Shown: positions 1 to 4,950, numbered from the stretch's first letter. The stretch is 5,257 nt of DNA from JBBILO01 sp037444855 (GCA_037444855.1 JBBILO010000033.1:1-5257); one strand, 5' to 3'. A program made the numbers and translations. Notes: generated by a model from the letters alone, not told the origin.

Positions 1-443
1 TCTATTGATATCCCCTTTTTAACCAAAAAAAAGAGATCGATAAAATCTTTTTTTGTTCCCCGATCCATAATAGCGACTAGTTTCATTGCCGCCACATCTC
101 TTGGATCAGCTAAAAAAATTTCTTCAAATTTATATGGTTTGAAAAGAAGGGGGTAATCGTAAAAAAAAAGACTAAATTTAACATTGTTAAACAGTCCAAG
201 AAGGGTATCTTTTTCGTCCGCCTCTTGTAATTTAAAATCTCCTATTTTTCTCAACTTCTCAGCGATAACTTTTCCCTTAAAGCTTGTTTTGGTAAAAAAA
301 TCAAAGTCAACTGAAATGCGATGGCCAAAATGAAGCGCTAAACATGAACCGCCCGCTAAATAAGTTCTTTTAGGAAGAACATTGTTTTTCCCTAATAGGG
401 CCAAAGCTCTTTGCGCGTTTTTAGATAGGACGGATCTAAACAT
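1..443 (-). CDS. AbiEii-type nucleotidyltransferase toxin (3' end outside window)
   Basis: I translated this minus-strand gene by hand; 147 codons are visible and it runs off the left edge. The protein starts MFRSVLSKNAQ and carries the nucleotidyltransferase signature: G31-G32-S33, then LALHFGHRISV, then D46-x-D48 (DFDFF), the metal-binding acidic pair. Near residues 113-140 is the second family hallmark, DPRDVAAMKL followed by RG-x-KKDFIDLFFL. This matches the AbiEii/AbiGii toxin family (PF08843-like), whose characterised members act on RNA or tRNA 3' ends or bind GTP and cause growth arrest; that activity is family knowledge, not shown here. The ATG at 443 is directly preceded by an in-frame TAG, so it is the furthest-upstream start in this frame. 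There is no clear Shine-Dalgarno sequence. The start lies inside the upstream gene, giving a 52-nt overlap in a different frame, so translation is probably coupled. The upstream DUF6922-like gene is the likely antitoxin or partner. Confidence 0.9.
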   Translation of the reverse strand, partial: MFRSVLSKNAQRALALLGKNNVLPKRTYLAGGSCLALHFGHRISVDFDFFTKTSFKGKVIAEKLRKIGDFKLQEADEKDTLLGLFNNVKFSLFFYDYPLLFKPYKFEEIFLADPRDVAAMKLVAIMDRGTKKDFIDLFFLVKKGISI

Positions 444-709
444 CTAACTTTATCTTGAGGAATTTTTAAAAAAAGAGACCAAAATCTACCAGTTTTTTCA
501 TTGAAATCTCGCATTTTAAGAAAAGTGTCTTTGATCAACTCTTTTGAGTAATTGCGTCTCACCCATCTTACTGCTTCAGTATCACCCTTGTCTAAAAGTC
601 GATTGATAACAAAATACGGCTTTTTCGATGGGTCTAATTTTTTGACATTAACATCCCAAAAATACCGCCATAGTCTTTTTGGAATTCTTTTTGGGGTTTT
701 CTTTTTCAT
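392..709 (-). CDS. DUF6922-like small protein, likely partner/antitoxin of AbiEii gene
   Basis: This encodes 105 residues from the ATG at 709. A TTG at 724 would add five residues, but it would fall inside the -10 box region, so ATG is preferred. The N-terminus is very basic (KKKTPKRIPKRLWRYFWDVN). The order that follows, FWDVNVKKLDPSKK, then I-x-RLLDKGD, then W-x-x-x-x-Y, then FW near residue 81 and CLDPSYLKTRKELW, matches my memory of DUF6922 proteins, which often sit directly upstream of AbiEii-type nucleotidyltransferases. No biochemical function is known to me; a neutralising or regulatory role is inferred from position. Its last 52 nt overlap the downstream nucleotidyltransferase gene, a tight two-gene arrangement typical of toxin-antitoxin units. 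It appears to have its own promoter with a -10 box 6 nt from the ATG, so the mRNA would be leaderless. It is divergent from the gene at 743. Confidence 0.75.
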   Translation of the reverse strand: MKKKTPKRIPKRLWRYFWDVNVKKLDPSKKPYFVINRLLDKGDTEAVRWVRRNYSKELIKDTFLKMRDFNEKTGRFWSLFLKIPQDKVRCLDPSYLKTRKELWPY

Positions 710-715
710 GTTTTT

Positions 716-743
716 ATTATACAAATCTTATAAAATATATCAA
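716..743 (-). promoter_or_regulatory. Leaderless-type promoter for the DUF6922-AbiEii pair
   Basis: On the minus strand a TTGATA (738-743, one mismatch to TTGACA) is followed after 16 bp by a perfect TATAAT (716-721). The ATG at 709 lies 6 nt beyond the -10 box, so transcription would start at or within a base or two of the start codon. This fits the absence of any Shine-Dalgarno sequence. The -35 box overlaps the first base of the divergent coding sequence at 743. Confidence 0.7.
731..736 (+). promoter_or_regulatory. -10 box of leaderless-type promoter for the 743 gene
   Basis: TAAAAT (731-736, inside TATAAAAT at 729-736) lies 6 nt before the ATG at 743, the same spacing as for the divergent minus-strand gene. 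I see no good -35 box at 16-18 bp. There is no Shine-Dalgarno sequence upstream of the ATG, so a leaderless message is the simplest reading. Confidence 0.5.
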
Positions 744-2068
744 TGATCAGATCGCTTAATCAACTCATTGCCTCAGGAAAACTGCCTTTAAAATCCCAGG
801 GCGCCAGCATGATGCCGCTTCTTCTTGAAAATGATATCGTCTATTTTAAAAAAATCCCTTTCTCTCAAATCAAAGTTAACGACATTATTGTTTTTAAGAA
901 AAAAAAAGAGTTGATTTGTCATCGCGTTATTTATAAAAAACCGTCTTTGAAAAAAGACAGTCTTCATCTCATCACTAAAGGCGACAATAGTCCTTATGCT
1001 GATAGCAAAGTCTATCCCCATCAGATTTTAGGCAAAGTCTATCAAGTGAAAAGAAATGGAAAGATCATTTTTCCAGAAACGCTTTATTTGATTCAGTCAT
1101 CACAATATCTCAATGAGATTATTAAAATCAAAAAAGAGTTTGATAAGGCGGGTATTAACTACCTTTTCTTAAAAGGTCTTCCCCTTCATTTATATTTTGA
1201 AAGCCGGCATCCAAAAAGGATTTATGCCGATTGTGATGTACTAATTGATAAAAAAGATTTTGAAACTACTAAAAAAATATTGAGCGACTTTAGATATGTT
1301 ATATTTGATCAATCGCTCAGTAAAATTCACACTCTACTTAGAAGAAAACAAATAGAAGTTCCTTTTTTAAAAAAAAATAAAAATTTAAGCTCATTAATCG
1401 TCTTTGACATTCATTTAGAATTAGATTGGATGTCACAACAATTAGGCAAACTCGAGGAACTTTATCCTCAAACTTTAATTAATAACCTCACCAAAGAATG
1501 TCTTCGGTCGAAAAAATCCATTAGGATCAACGGTGAAAAATTTTTCGTTTTGAATTTTGAATTTTTAATTATTTATCTATCACTTCATCTTTTTCACCAC
1601 AACTTCACCGGCGCTTTTCGGTATCAGTTTTTGGATACGGTGATTCGCCGAGGTCTAAATTCCCGTTCTCACAGAAATGACAAAAAAATAAATTGGCAAA
1701 GGATAGCACAAAAAATTAAAGAATATCAACTTCAAAACTTTGTCTATCCTGTCTTTTTTCTCCTTAAAAAACACTATCACACACCCATCCCCTCCTCCTT
1801 TCTTTCTTCCATAAAACCTTCCAGTGTTGACACATTTACACCTTTACACAAAATAAACATCTTCAATGATGAACCTCGAATTAGAGCTGGTATTAAACGT
1901 TTTCTTTACTTATTTTTACTTAGCCCCAACCCGTTTTACAAAAAAATTCTTGTTTTTTTTAATCCGGCGGTGGTGTATTCGATTTTGTGGGTGGGATTAA
2001 AGAAAATTTTTTCAATTAAACAGTTAATTATTCATCGTTTAAAAGATCAACCGCAAATTAAATTTTAA
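743..2068 (+). CDS. S24/S26 peptidase-like domain fused to PF14907-type nucleotidyltransferase
   Basis: This is a 441-residue two-domain protein. Residues 1-110 resemble an S24/S26 signal-peptidase-like domain of the Ser-His type: G20-A-S22-M-M-P with S22 the expected nucleophile, VNDIIVF at 45-51, CHRV with H60 as the expected base, and KGDNSPYAD at 79-87. There is no N-terminal membrane helix, unlike true signal peptidases. Residues ~118-400 resemble the uncharacterised nucleotidyltransferase family PF14907 (NTP_transf_5): FLKGLPLHLYF at 142-152, YADCDVLID with D163-x-D165 as the metal-binding pair, FDIHLELDW at 221-229, and LSLHLFHHNF near 280. The C-terminal ~70 residues are rich in aromatic and aliphatic residues and may touch the membrane. 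Such peptidase-like and nucleotidyltransferase proteins are usually separate neighbours in polysaccharide or PqqD-containing loci; here they are one chain. Substrates are unknown. A PqqD gene and a sugar transferase lie 1.2-1.5 kb away on the other strand. Confidence 0.8.
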   Translation: MIRSLNQLIASGKLPLKSQGASMMPLLLENDIVYFKKIPFSQIKVNDIIVFKKKKELICHRVIYKKPSLKKDSLHLITKGDNSPYADSKVYPHQILGKVYQVKRNGKIIFPETLYLIQSSQYLNEIIKIKKEFDKAGINYLFLKGLPLHLYFESRHPKRIYADCDVLIDKKDFETTKKILSDFRYVIFDQSLSKIHTLLRRKQIEVPFLKKNKNLSSLIVFDIHLELDWMSQQLGKLEELYPQTLINNLTKECLRSKKSIRINGEKFFVLNFEFLIIYLSLHLFHHNFTGAFRYQFLDTVIRRGLNSRSHRNDKKINWQRIAQKIKEYQLQNFVYPVFFLLKKHYHTPIPSSFLSSIKPSSVDTFTPLHKINIFNDEPRIRAGIKRFLYLFLLSPNPFYKKILVFFNPAVVYSILWVGLKKIFSIKQLIIHRLKDQPQIKF

Positions 2069-2108
2069 ATCACCTTGTTATTCCGATAAAAATAAGTAGT
2101 TTGTTTCG

Positions 2109-2120
2109 TGTCATTCCGAG
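2109..2120 (+). repeat. Isolated half of the GTCATTCCGAG repeat
   Basis: TGTCATTCCGAG matches the left arm of the full elements that follow, but no partner right arm is seen close by. A further partial copy, TTGTTATTCCGAT, lies near 2075-2087. These look like decayed or truncated members of the same repeat family. Confidence 0.5.
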
Positions 2121-2142
2121 TGAAGTAACTGAGTTTTTCCTG

Positions 2143-2256
2143 TTGTCATTCCGAGTCCTCCCAGTCAAAGGACGAGGAATCTTTTAGAGGAATCTTTTAA
2201 TTGTTTTAAGATCCCTCCACTTAGCCCGTCATGACGGGGATTCGGTCGGGATGACA
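2143..2256. repeat. Inverted-repeat element, copy 1
   Basis: The ends TTGTCATTCCGA (2143-2154) and TCGGGATGACAA (2245-2256) pair at 11 of 12 positions. Nested inside is a second dyad, GAGGAATCTT (one copy at 2187-2196) against AAGATCCCTC (2208-2217), 9 of 10. The left inner arm is tandemly doubled: GAGGAATCTTTTA occurs at 2174-2186 and 2187-2199. There is also a perfect 14-bp palindrome, CCCGTCATGACGGG, at 2225-2238. The element is non-coding and could fold into a long hairpin. It looks like a MITE- or REP-like dispersed repeat, but one window cannot show how many copies the genome has. It lies between convergent genes. Confidence 0.7.
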
Positions 2257-2303
2257 AGAAAGAAAGATTCATGTTTTTACGAGAATGACAATTAAGAACA
2301 TTC

Positions 2304-2369
2304 TGTCATTTGTAGCGAAGTCAAGAAATCTTTTTATGAAATTAAAATCCCCCCACTGCGGTAGTGACG
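2304..2369. repeat. Inverted-repeat element, degenerate copy 2
   Basis: This has the same order of blocks as copies 1 and 3 but is weaker: TGTCATT, GTAGCGAAGTC, AAGAAATCTTTTT, then TTAAAATCCCCCCACTGCGG and TAGTGACGA. The outer pairing is reduced to GTCA/TGAC (2305-2308 and 2365-2368). It is probably a mutated member of the family. Confidence 0.5.
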
Positions 2370-2384
2370 ACTGTTATTATTTCT

Positions 2385-2473
2385 TGTTATTCCGAGCGTA
2401 GCGACCGAAGGGAGCAAAGTCGAGGAATCTTTTAATAAACAATTAAGATCTCTCCATTGCGGTCGGGATAACA
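2385..2473. repeat. Inverted-repeat element, copy 3
   Basis: The ends TGTTATTCCGA (2385-2395) and TCGGGATAACA (2463-2473) pair at 10 of 11 positions, with inner arms GAGGAATCTTTTAAT (2422-2436) and ATTAAGATCTCTC (2442-2454). Relative to copy 1, both outer arms carry the same change (GTCAT to GTTAT, ATGAC to ATAAC), which keeps the pairing. The left arm contains GAGCGTAGCGACCGAAGGGAG, a G+C-rich stretch unlike the surrounding DNA. Confidence 0.7.
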
Positions 2474-2542
2474 TTTATTGCTCTATCGATATGACTTATT
2501 ATAGCAATTAATGTTTTATTATTTAATTTTGACTTTTAATTT

Positions 2543-2880
2543 TTAATTTTTTTTTGCGTGTTTTTTTAGCCAAGAAGTGATTTCTTTTAAAGAAAGGTTC
2601 TTGAAATCAACGGCTAAAGCAAAATCAACTATTTCCTTTCTTGAAGGGGTAATCATAACGATTAATATTAAAGAAACGAAGCTAAGTGGATTAAGGCGGT
2701 TCCCTTAGTCAAAACATCTGGATAAAGATCTTTTCCTCCAAAACTCGCTTTTGGTCTTTCAATCGCTGAGTAAATAAGAGTAAAATCTCTTACTCCTCCT
2801 CTTCCACCACCGATCTCTATCATTTTTTCATGAATTAAATAACATTCTTCGATGGTGATAAAAATAAGTTTCATTATCAT
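2543..2880 (-). pseudogene. doc: Doc-type Fic toxin, internally deleted remnant
   Basis: The N-terminal half is clear Doc: LIHEKMIEIGGGRGGVRD, SAIERPKASFGGKDLYPD and KGTALIH. The frame then stops at TAA (2668-2670) after LASFL. In another frame, downstream DNA still encodes a typical Doc C-terminus, TPSRKEIVDFAL then LKEITSWLKKHAKKN, ending at TAA 2543-2545. A third frame across the junction gives LRFFNINRYDY, like the family's helix before that tail. The whole remnant is 338 nt against roughly 375-390 for intact Doc, and the HPFxxGNKR catalytic loop is absent altogether. So a core deletion plus frameshifts has inactivated it. Doc normally phosphorylates EF-Tu; this version cannot. Its ATG overlaps the antitoxin stop (ATGA, 2877-2880), showing that the original operon was translationally coupled. 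Confidence 0.85.
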
Positions 2881-3131
2881 TTTAACGCTAGTTCTTGAAT
2901 TGTCTTTTTATATTTTTTTTCTATCTTTTCAAGCCAATTAAAAAATTCTGGAGAAAGATTGATTTTATTTTTCCTTCCCCCTTTTTTAAGTAAAAAAGCC
3001 TGATATTTTGGCCTCGCCTCAATAATCACCTCATCCCCTATTTTTAGCCCTCCTTCTTTTAATAAAAATGAGGGAATAATCACTGCGGCTGAATTACCGA
3101 CTTTAATAATCTTTTGTTTTCTCCTTATCAT
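2877..3131 (-). CDS. AbrB/SpoVT-type antitoxin DNA-binding protein
   Basis: This encodes 84 residues from the ATG at 3131. A TTG at 3137 would add two residues. The N-terminal swapped-hairpin DNA-binding signature is plain: KIIKVGNSAAVIIPSFLL (residues 7-24), then LKIGDEVIIEA. The C-terminal part, NLSPEFFNWLEKIEKKYKKTIQEL, is a charged helical tail typical of antitoxins that bind a Doc or other toxin partner. It should bind its own promoter as a dimer and neutralise the downstream toxin; both roles are family knowledge. The downstream toxin gene is dead, so the antitoxin is now an orphan, yet its reading frame, promoter and palindromic operator look intact. An AAGGAG lies just inside the coding start (3121-3126) rather than upstream of it. 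Upstream there is no Shine-Dalgarno sequence. Confidence 0.85.
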   Translation of the reverse strand: MIRRKQKIIKVGNSAAVIIPSFLLKEGGLKIGDEVIIEARPKYQAFLLKKGGRKNKINLSPEFFNWLEKIEKKYKKTIQELALK

Positions 3132-3150
3132 AAACAAAAAAAACTGATAA

Positions 3151-3171
3151 TGTTATAACAATGTTATAACA
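3151..3171. promoter_or_regulatory. Paired palindromic operator of the AbrB antitoxin
   Basis: The perfect 10-bp palindrome TGTTATAACA occurs twice (3151-3160 and 3162-3171) with one base between, so the centres are 11 bp, about one helical turn, apart. The pair covers the -10 box and the probable transcription start of the antitoxin gene, as expected for autorepression. Binding by this AbrB protein is inferred. Confidence 0.65.
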
Positions 3172-3188
3172 AAAAAGGCGAATGTCAA
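3161..3188 (-). promoter_or_regulatory. Promoter of the AbrB-Doc operon
   Basis: A perfect TTGACA -35 box (3183-3188, minus strand) is followed after 16 bp by TAACAT (3161-3166, four of six matches to TATAAT). Transcription would begin near 3154, giving a leader of about 23 nt. The -10 box lies inside the paired palindromes. Confidence 0.55.
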
Positions 3189-3194
3189 TTATTT

Positions 3195-3315
3195 CGGTTA
3201 AGCGGTTAGCGGGTTAACGAGGTGGTTGGTTAATTAAAATTAAAAATTGTTTTAAAATTGAAAATTCAAAATTAAAAATTTGGTTATTGTAATTTGTAAT
3301 TTGGAATTTAGAATT
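3195..3315. repeat. Low-complexity intergenic repeats
   Basis: The left part holds short GGTTA repeats (CGGTTA at 3195 and 3203, GGGTTA at 3211, GGTTA at 3228). The right part, from about 3236, is an AT-rich series of AAAATT/AATTT units with one TTTGGTTATTG. There is no coding potential. Nothing here looks like a promoter for a flanking gene. Confidence 0.6.
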
Positions 3316-3570
3316 TTATTTGATAATTCCTTTCCCCTTCAATTTTTCTACCAGTTCATCAAAATCTTTCTCTGCTCTTTCTTTTGTAACATCGTATTTT
3401 TTTAATAATCCTTCAATAATCGCTTCTTTTTCTTTGCCTTTTTTTAATTGTTTAAAAATAAAGGCGGCAGTTTCATTTAGGGTATAAAGCACTGATTGAT
3501 CAGCATCAAAAATCACTAGATCATTATCTAATTTTTCAACAATCAGTCCCTTTTGAATTTTGTATTTCAT
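3316..3570 (-). CDS. PqqD-family protein (RRE-like peptide-binding fold)
   Basis: This encodes 84 residues from the ATG at 3570; a TTG at 3585 would give 89. The family pattern is present in order: VEKLDNDLVIFDADQSVLYTLN (residues 11-32), the hallmark L31-N32-E33-T34, a helix AAFIFKQLKKG, then EAIIEGLLKKYDV and D69-F-x-E-L with the closing LKGKGIIK. The length is typical of stand-alone PqqD domains. PqqD proteins form a winged-helix peptide-binding module that presents precursor peptides to modifying enzymes. PqqD-like proteins without any radical SAM partner also occur in polysaccharide clusters, where their role is unclear. No radical SAM enzyme or obvious precursor peptide is visible here. 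It follows the sugar transferase on the same strand, so it may be its operon partner, and it also has a candidate -10 box of its own. TTG versus ATG start is unresolved. Confidence 0.8.
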   Translation of the reverse strand: MKYKIQKGLIVEKLDNDLVIFDADQSVLYTLNETAAFIFKQLKKGKEKEAIIEGLLKKYDVTKERAEKDFDELVEKLKGKGIIK

Positions 3571-3598
3571 AAAATCATCTAACAACTAACTTCCAAAT

Positions 3599-3604
3599 AT
3601 TATA
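3599..3604 (-). promoter_or_regulatory. Candidate -10 box for the PqqD gene
   Basis: A perfect TATAAT lies on the minus strand two bases past the sugar transferase stop. Transcription would begin near 3592, 7 nt from the TTG at 3585 and about 22 nt from the ATG at 3570. GGAAG (3589-3593) precedes the TTG by 4 nt, a weak argument for the TTG start. I see no good -35 box. Confidence 0.4.
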
Positions 3605-3606
3605 AC

Positions 3607-4221
3607 CTATAACTTGGATCGTGAACATAATTTAAAATTTAAAATTTCTTTTATCATCATCTTAATTACAAACAATAAACTTCTTGATAAAACCCACAAA
3701 TCATAAAAAAAACTCTTCTTTTCAACATCCCTTAAATCCAATCTCATCCATCGATCAAAATCATTATGAAAAGCGCCTTCAGCCACCCAGGAGGAAAAAA
3801 TACCCGGTTTGACTGAGAATCTTTTTTGATATTTTTTTGGTATCCTTTTTGCCTCATCAACCGGTAAAGGTCTTGGTCCAACAAAACTCATCTCGCCTTT
3901 AATGATATTGATCAGTTGGGGTAACTCATCCAATCCAAAACGGGAGATAATTTTACCAATTTTGGTGAACCGTGGATCATCACCTATTTTAAAGACTGGT
4001 CCATCGGCTTGGTTTAAATGACGATATTTCCCTTTTAATTTTTCTGCTTCAGGAACCATCGTTCTAATTTTATAAATCCAAAATGGTTTTTTATCTTTTC
4101 CGGCGCGAAGTTGTTTAAATAAGAATGAACCTTTAGATTTAATTTTTACCAAAACAAACAAAAATAAAAATAATGGTAAAATAACAATACAAACTATTAA
4201 CGCTAAAATTCGTTCAAACAT
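3607..4221 (-). CDS. Monotopic sugar-phosphate transferase (polyprenyl-phosphate PGT)
   Basis: This is a 204-residue, catalytic-domain-only bacterial sugar transferase (PF02397, WbaP/PglC type). Residues 5-25 are a hydrophobic segment with P16, the expected re-entrant membrane helix. Then come FKQLRAGKDKKPFWIYKIRTM (35-55), GDDPRFTKIGK (80-90), and the hallmark LDELPQL (D98-E99 catalytic pair) followed by KGEMSFVGPRP (108-118). The family moves a sugar phosphate from a UDP-sugar onto polyprenyl phosphate, the first membrane step of envelope glycan assembly; the sugar cannot be read from sequence. After KPG (138-140) the usual W-Q-V-x-G-R block is replaced by SSWVAEGAFHNDFDRWMRLD, so the C-terminal part is divergent. 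The start has no Shine-Dalgarno sequence; the upstream DNA is the AATAACCAA-like array. PqqD follows at close distance. Confidence 0.9.
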   Translation of the reverse strand: MFERILALIVCIVILPLFLFLFVLVKIKSKGSFLFKQLRAGKDKKPFWIYKIRTMVPEAEKLKGKYRHLNQADGPVFKIGDDPRFTKIGKIISRFGLDELPQLINIIKGEMSFVGPRPLPVDEAKRIPKKYQKRFSVKPGIFSSWVAEGAFHNDFDRWMRLDLRDVEKKSFFYDLWVLSRSLLFVIKMMIKEILNFKLCSRSKL

Positions 4222-4436
4222 AATATTTCTAAATCACCAATAACCAATTAATCAATAACCAAAAAATTATCAATTATCAAATTCCAATAATCAAATTCAG
4301 ATAACCAAATTACAATAACCAAATAATAATTAATAAATCAATAACCAATAAATTAATAACCAATAACCAATGACCAATAACTAAAAACCAAAAACCAAAT
4401 AATTAATAATAGCTAAATTCCAATAATCAAAATATC
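4222..4436. repeat. AATAACCAA-like degenerate repeat array
   Basis: This is a non-coding, low-complexity stretch made of short units such as AATAACCAA, CAATAATCAAA and ATTAATAA. I count seven exact ATAACCA on the plus strand. The units vary in length, so this is not a clean tandem repeat, and there are no spacer/repeat regularities of a CRISPR. The same word appears in the opposite orientation inside the four-helix-bundle gene 400 bases away. It separates the pseudogene from the sugar transferase; no gene or clear promoter is seen in it. Confidence 0.75.
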
Positions 4437-4454
4437 TTTTTAAATTAAGTTTTT

Positions 4455-4943
4455 TCATTTAACTCTTTTAAGTAGTTCTAGTTTATTAATATTTGCCGAG
4501 AGAATATTTTTAATTTCACGACACTCAATAATTAGAGAAGTGGTTATTTCTTTAATCTTTGAGTCATTAAAATTAGATTCTAATAAAAGTTCAAGTCAAT
4601 ATAAAGTTTCTTTTGCTTCCTTCCGCGCTATTCTTAGACGATGAACAAAATCTTTTTTTCCTAGAGCATCATTTGCCTCTCGATAATTTTCTCCCAACGA
4701 ACCGGCGGAACGAATTAATTGTTCGATTAGTTTTTTATTTATGACATTGTGTTTTATCAAATAACACAGTTTTATTACTTTTTTTGAAAATATCAATGTT
4801 CTTTGTTCTAAATTAAATTTATTATTTGAATTTTGGTTTTTGAAAGTTTGGTTATCAAATTCTAGGTTTTGGTTATCGGATACTTGGTTATTGATTATTT
4901 CTTGGTTATTAGTTATTTTTTGGAATACTTGGTTCTTGGTCAT
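4455..4943 (-). pseudogene. Four-helix-bundle protein gene interrupted by one in-frame TGA
   Basis: The reading frame spans 163 codons, with a single TGA at 4596-4598 and a final TGA at 4455-4457. The core from residue 45 fits the four-helix-bundle (S23/IVP, TIGR02436-type) family: LEQRTLIFSKK, IEQLIRSAGSLGENYREAND, KKDFVHRLRIARKEAKETLY. The TGA then replaces the codon where the family usually has Trp (ETLYW-L), and LELLLESNF continues in the same frame for another 47 codons with no frameshift. A TGG-to-TGA change explains it. Residues 4-44 are an Asn/Gln-rich extension (20 of 41) not typical of the family and encoded by repeat-like DNA. Family function is unclear; some relatives (Avd) serve diversity-generating retroelements, but none is seen here. 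If TGA is a stop, only 115 residues are made. Confidence 0.8.
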
Positions 4944-4950
4944 TGGTTAT
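4848..4950 (-). repeat. Repeat-derived coding segment (AATAACCAA on the minus strand)
   Basis: Five exact ATAACCA words lie on the minus strand here, most of them read in frame as Asn-Asn-Gln or Asp-Asn-Gln. The segment supplies the start codon context and the N-terminal extension of the four-helix-bundle gene. Orientation is opposite to the intergenic array at 4222-4436. Confidence 0.65.

Noticed and set aside
552..746. Plus-strand reading frame of 64 codons antisense to the DUF6922-like gene
   Set aside because: It lies opposite a gene with recognisable family features and shows only composition-driven hydrophobic residues; it is a shadow frame.
788..1021. Minus-strand reading frame of 77 codons inside the peptidase-nucleotidyltransferase gene
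   Set aside because: It is fully antisense to the strongly supported S26-like domain and has no family features.
2477..2508. ATTGCT...AGCAAT hairpin as an intrinsic terminator for the minus-strand toxin operon
   Set aside because: The stem is short and AT-rich with a 20-base loop and no clear U-tract; it may be chance in this composition.
3121..3126. AAGGAG as a Shine-Dalgarno for a later AbrB start
   Set aside because: The only codons at the right distance are ATT, and a start there would trim the conserved N-terminal strand; the ATG at 3131 is more likely.
4222..4436. Possible CRISPR array
   Set aside because: The units are short, degenerate and unequal in length, with no distinct spacers and no cas genes nearby.
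4455..4943. Avd accessory protein of a diversity-generating retroelement
   Set aside because: The fold family is related, but no reverse transcriptase, template repeat or variable repeat is visible in the window.
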